A stretch of DNA of 51,888 nt, taken from positions 1 to 51,888 of the forward strand of contig CAYLSV010000018.1 in assembly GCA_964386435.1 (NCBI GenBank). Reading direction: 5' to 3'. Below the pieces are notes generated by a model. That model was given only the letters and a program-made list of their open reading frames with translations, was not told the DNA's origin and did not search any database. Of the stretch, positions 51,104-51,888 are shown one piece after another (the first letter of the stretch is position 1; every line of letters starts with the position of its first letter). A program made the position numbers and the translations under genes. The DNA comes from CAYLSV01 sp964386435. GTDB lineage: Bacteria; Planctomycetota; Phycisphaerae; Tepidisphaerales; Tepidisphaeraceae.

Positions 51104-51888
51104 TCACCGTCGCGCTGCGGTGACGAGGTCGAGGGCGAGCAGGCCCTGCTCCCGCGCGGCGGCCTCGGCGGTGGCCAGACGGGTTTGAGTCCAACCGGGG
51201 CGGGTGGCAAGGTGCTCGGCGATGCGGGCCGGCGACCAGCCGCGGGCGGTGGCCAGGGCCCACTGCCCCACCACGTGGCGGACGTCCGGCGGCAGGCGGT
51301 TCAGGGCAACCTCGGGGGTAGTCGTGGGGCTTGCGCCGCGGGTTCGGGGCGCTCGCACAACAGCCGGCGGTGCCGGTTCTTCTGCCGGATGCCCGAGGTC
51401 CCAATCCTGTTCGGTGAGCCTGCGCCAGCGTTTCCACGCCCGCTCGCCCTGCTGGTCCTGGGCGTCGGTGAGCAGATGCCAGCGGTTGCCGGTGACGAGC
51501 CAGCGGAGCAGGGCCAGCGGTTGCCGCGCGTGGGCCTTCGCCCGCTCGGCGGCGGCGAAGAAGCGAACGGCGTCGCGTGGGCCGTCGTGCAGGAGCTTGG
51601 CGTCGATGAGTTTGCGGAACAGCCGCCCGGTGGCGAGGTCGGTGGCGACGCTGCCCCCCTGCCACGGGTCGGCTCTTTTCGCTTTTCGGCAGAAACCAGC
51701 CTCGGCCCCGGCGGGCGGTCTGGGTTTAGAAATCCGCCGTAGGCGGGTCTGGGTGTGATCAGGCGCGGCCAGTTGGCGCGCGCTCGCCGCGGTGCCGGGG
51801 GCGGCACGGCGCGCGCCGGCGGCCATTGTCACCCGCCGCCCCCACCGCCGGGCGGCCCACGCTTGATCCGGCAACGCCGCCAGCCAAC
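51104..51888 (-). CDS. unidentified protein, N-terminus beyond window end
   Basis: The frame is open to the end of the window, so the start is missing; about 260 codons are visible. The recognisable-looking parts are Arg/Ala-rich helices: RKLIDAKLLHDGPRDAVRFF, AAERAKAHARQPLALLRWLV, WHLLTDAQDQQGERAWKRWR, and near the end LPPDVRHVVGQWALATARGW and PARIAEHLATRPGWTQTRLA. I do not recognise a family. A stretch near 51668-51800 (TQTRLRRISKPRPPAGAEAG) and the family-C repeat at 51318-51348 (APRTRGASPTTTPE) look like inserted non-coding repeat sequence that keeps the frame. Confidence 0.45.
   Translation of the reverse strand, partial: WLAALPDQAWAARRWGRRVTMAAGARRAAPGTAASARQLAAPDHTQTRLRRISKPRPPAGAEAGFCRKAKRADPWQGGSVATDLATGRLFRKLIDAKLLHDGPRDAVRFFAAAERAKAHARQPLALLRWLVTGNRWHLLTDAQDQQGERAWKRWRRLTEQDWDLGHPAEEPAPPAVVRAPRTRGASPTTTPEVALNRLPPDVRHVVGQWALATARGWSPARIAEHLATRPGWTQTRLATAEAAAREQGLLALDLVTAARR
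51318..51348. repeat. GTAG-footed repeat (family C) inside a coding frame
   Basis: GTAGTCGTGGGGCTTGC... matches 38674-38704 at about 25 of 31 positions. It lies in frame inside the last gene. Confidence 0.45.

Overview
The window looks like a GC-rich chromosomal segment from the Planctomycetota, most plausibly the class Phycisphaerae. The indicators are: secreted proteins that begin with LEPR-XLL-like motifs (VETLESRRLLSS, VETLEERQLLS), PEP-CTERM tails, a dockerin-like C-terminus, planctomycete-style ECF sigma factors, a Ser/Thr kinase with TPRs, a small protein resembling DUF1559/H-X9-DG proteins, and a Gram-negative envelope (kdsD plus a giant LptC/LptA-like protein). It is a draft scaffold: N runs lie at 20596-20605 and 38719-38735, and the first and last genes run off the ends.

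Layout. 1-3.5 kb: two tandem DUF4132 paralogues. 3.7-7 kb: a sulfatase and an ABC-F ATPase. 7-10.2 kb (minus): an L-rhamnose isomerase and a fused iron-type ABC permease. 10.3-15.2 kb: a prepilin-like membrane protein, an ECF sigma factor with a long C-terminal extension, and a coupled ankyrin / 5'-nucleotidase-like PEP-CTERM pair. 15.2-24.8 kb is a decayed accessory region: REP-like hairpins, an ECF sigma factor, a broken kinase-TPR gene, a PEP-CTERM protein, a dockerin-tail remnant, a chimeric IS481-type element with 31-bp inverted repeats, and a broken giant LEPR-XLL gene with a lipase-like N-terminus. 24.9-29.3 kb: a rhombosortase-like protease overlapping the gene for its likely substrate, a VIT-VWA protein with a GlyGly-CTERM-like tail, and a divergent sigma-54 activator. 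29.2-36.3 kb (minus): carA with an overlapping membrane protein, an NPCBM protein, the pyrophosphatase hppA, and two lipoproteins. 36.5-47 kb: a membrane-anchored Gln/Gly-rich protein, a toxin-antitoxin pair, a Gfo/Idh/MocA oxidoreductase, scpA diverging from kdsD, the LptC/LptA-like protein, tRNA-Met(CAT) and a GT4 glycosyltransferase. 47.3-51.9 kb: a cyclophilin-RTX secreted protein, tadA, a VOC protein, a RidA protein and an unidentified partial gene.

Two genome-wide patterns stand out. First, at least eleven genes on both strands have a TANNNT hexamer ending 5-7 nt before the start codon and usually no Shine-Dalgarno sequence, which suggests leaderless transcription. The clearest case is scpA/kdsD, where the two divergent hexamers share a TA and the start codons are 21 bp apart. 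Second, intergenic spaces are filled with short GTAG-footed hairpins, several arranged head-to-head as REPIN-like pairs (6967-7047, 15306-15400, 36361-36453, 47015-47137). The most interesting gene-level system is the overlapping rhombosortase / VIT-VWA substrate pair at 24.9-27.6 kb.

Functional links: kdsD and the LptC/LptA-like protein serve Kdo-LPS synthesis and transport; scpA serves chromosome condensation; carA serves pyrimidine and arginine synthesis; hppA serves membrane energisation; tadA serves wobble editing. The sulfatase and rhamnose isomerase fit a polysaccharide-degrading lifestyle. All assignments come from reading the sequence; no database search was run.
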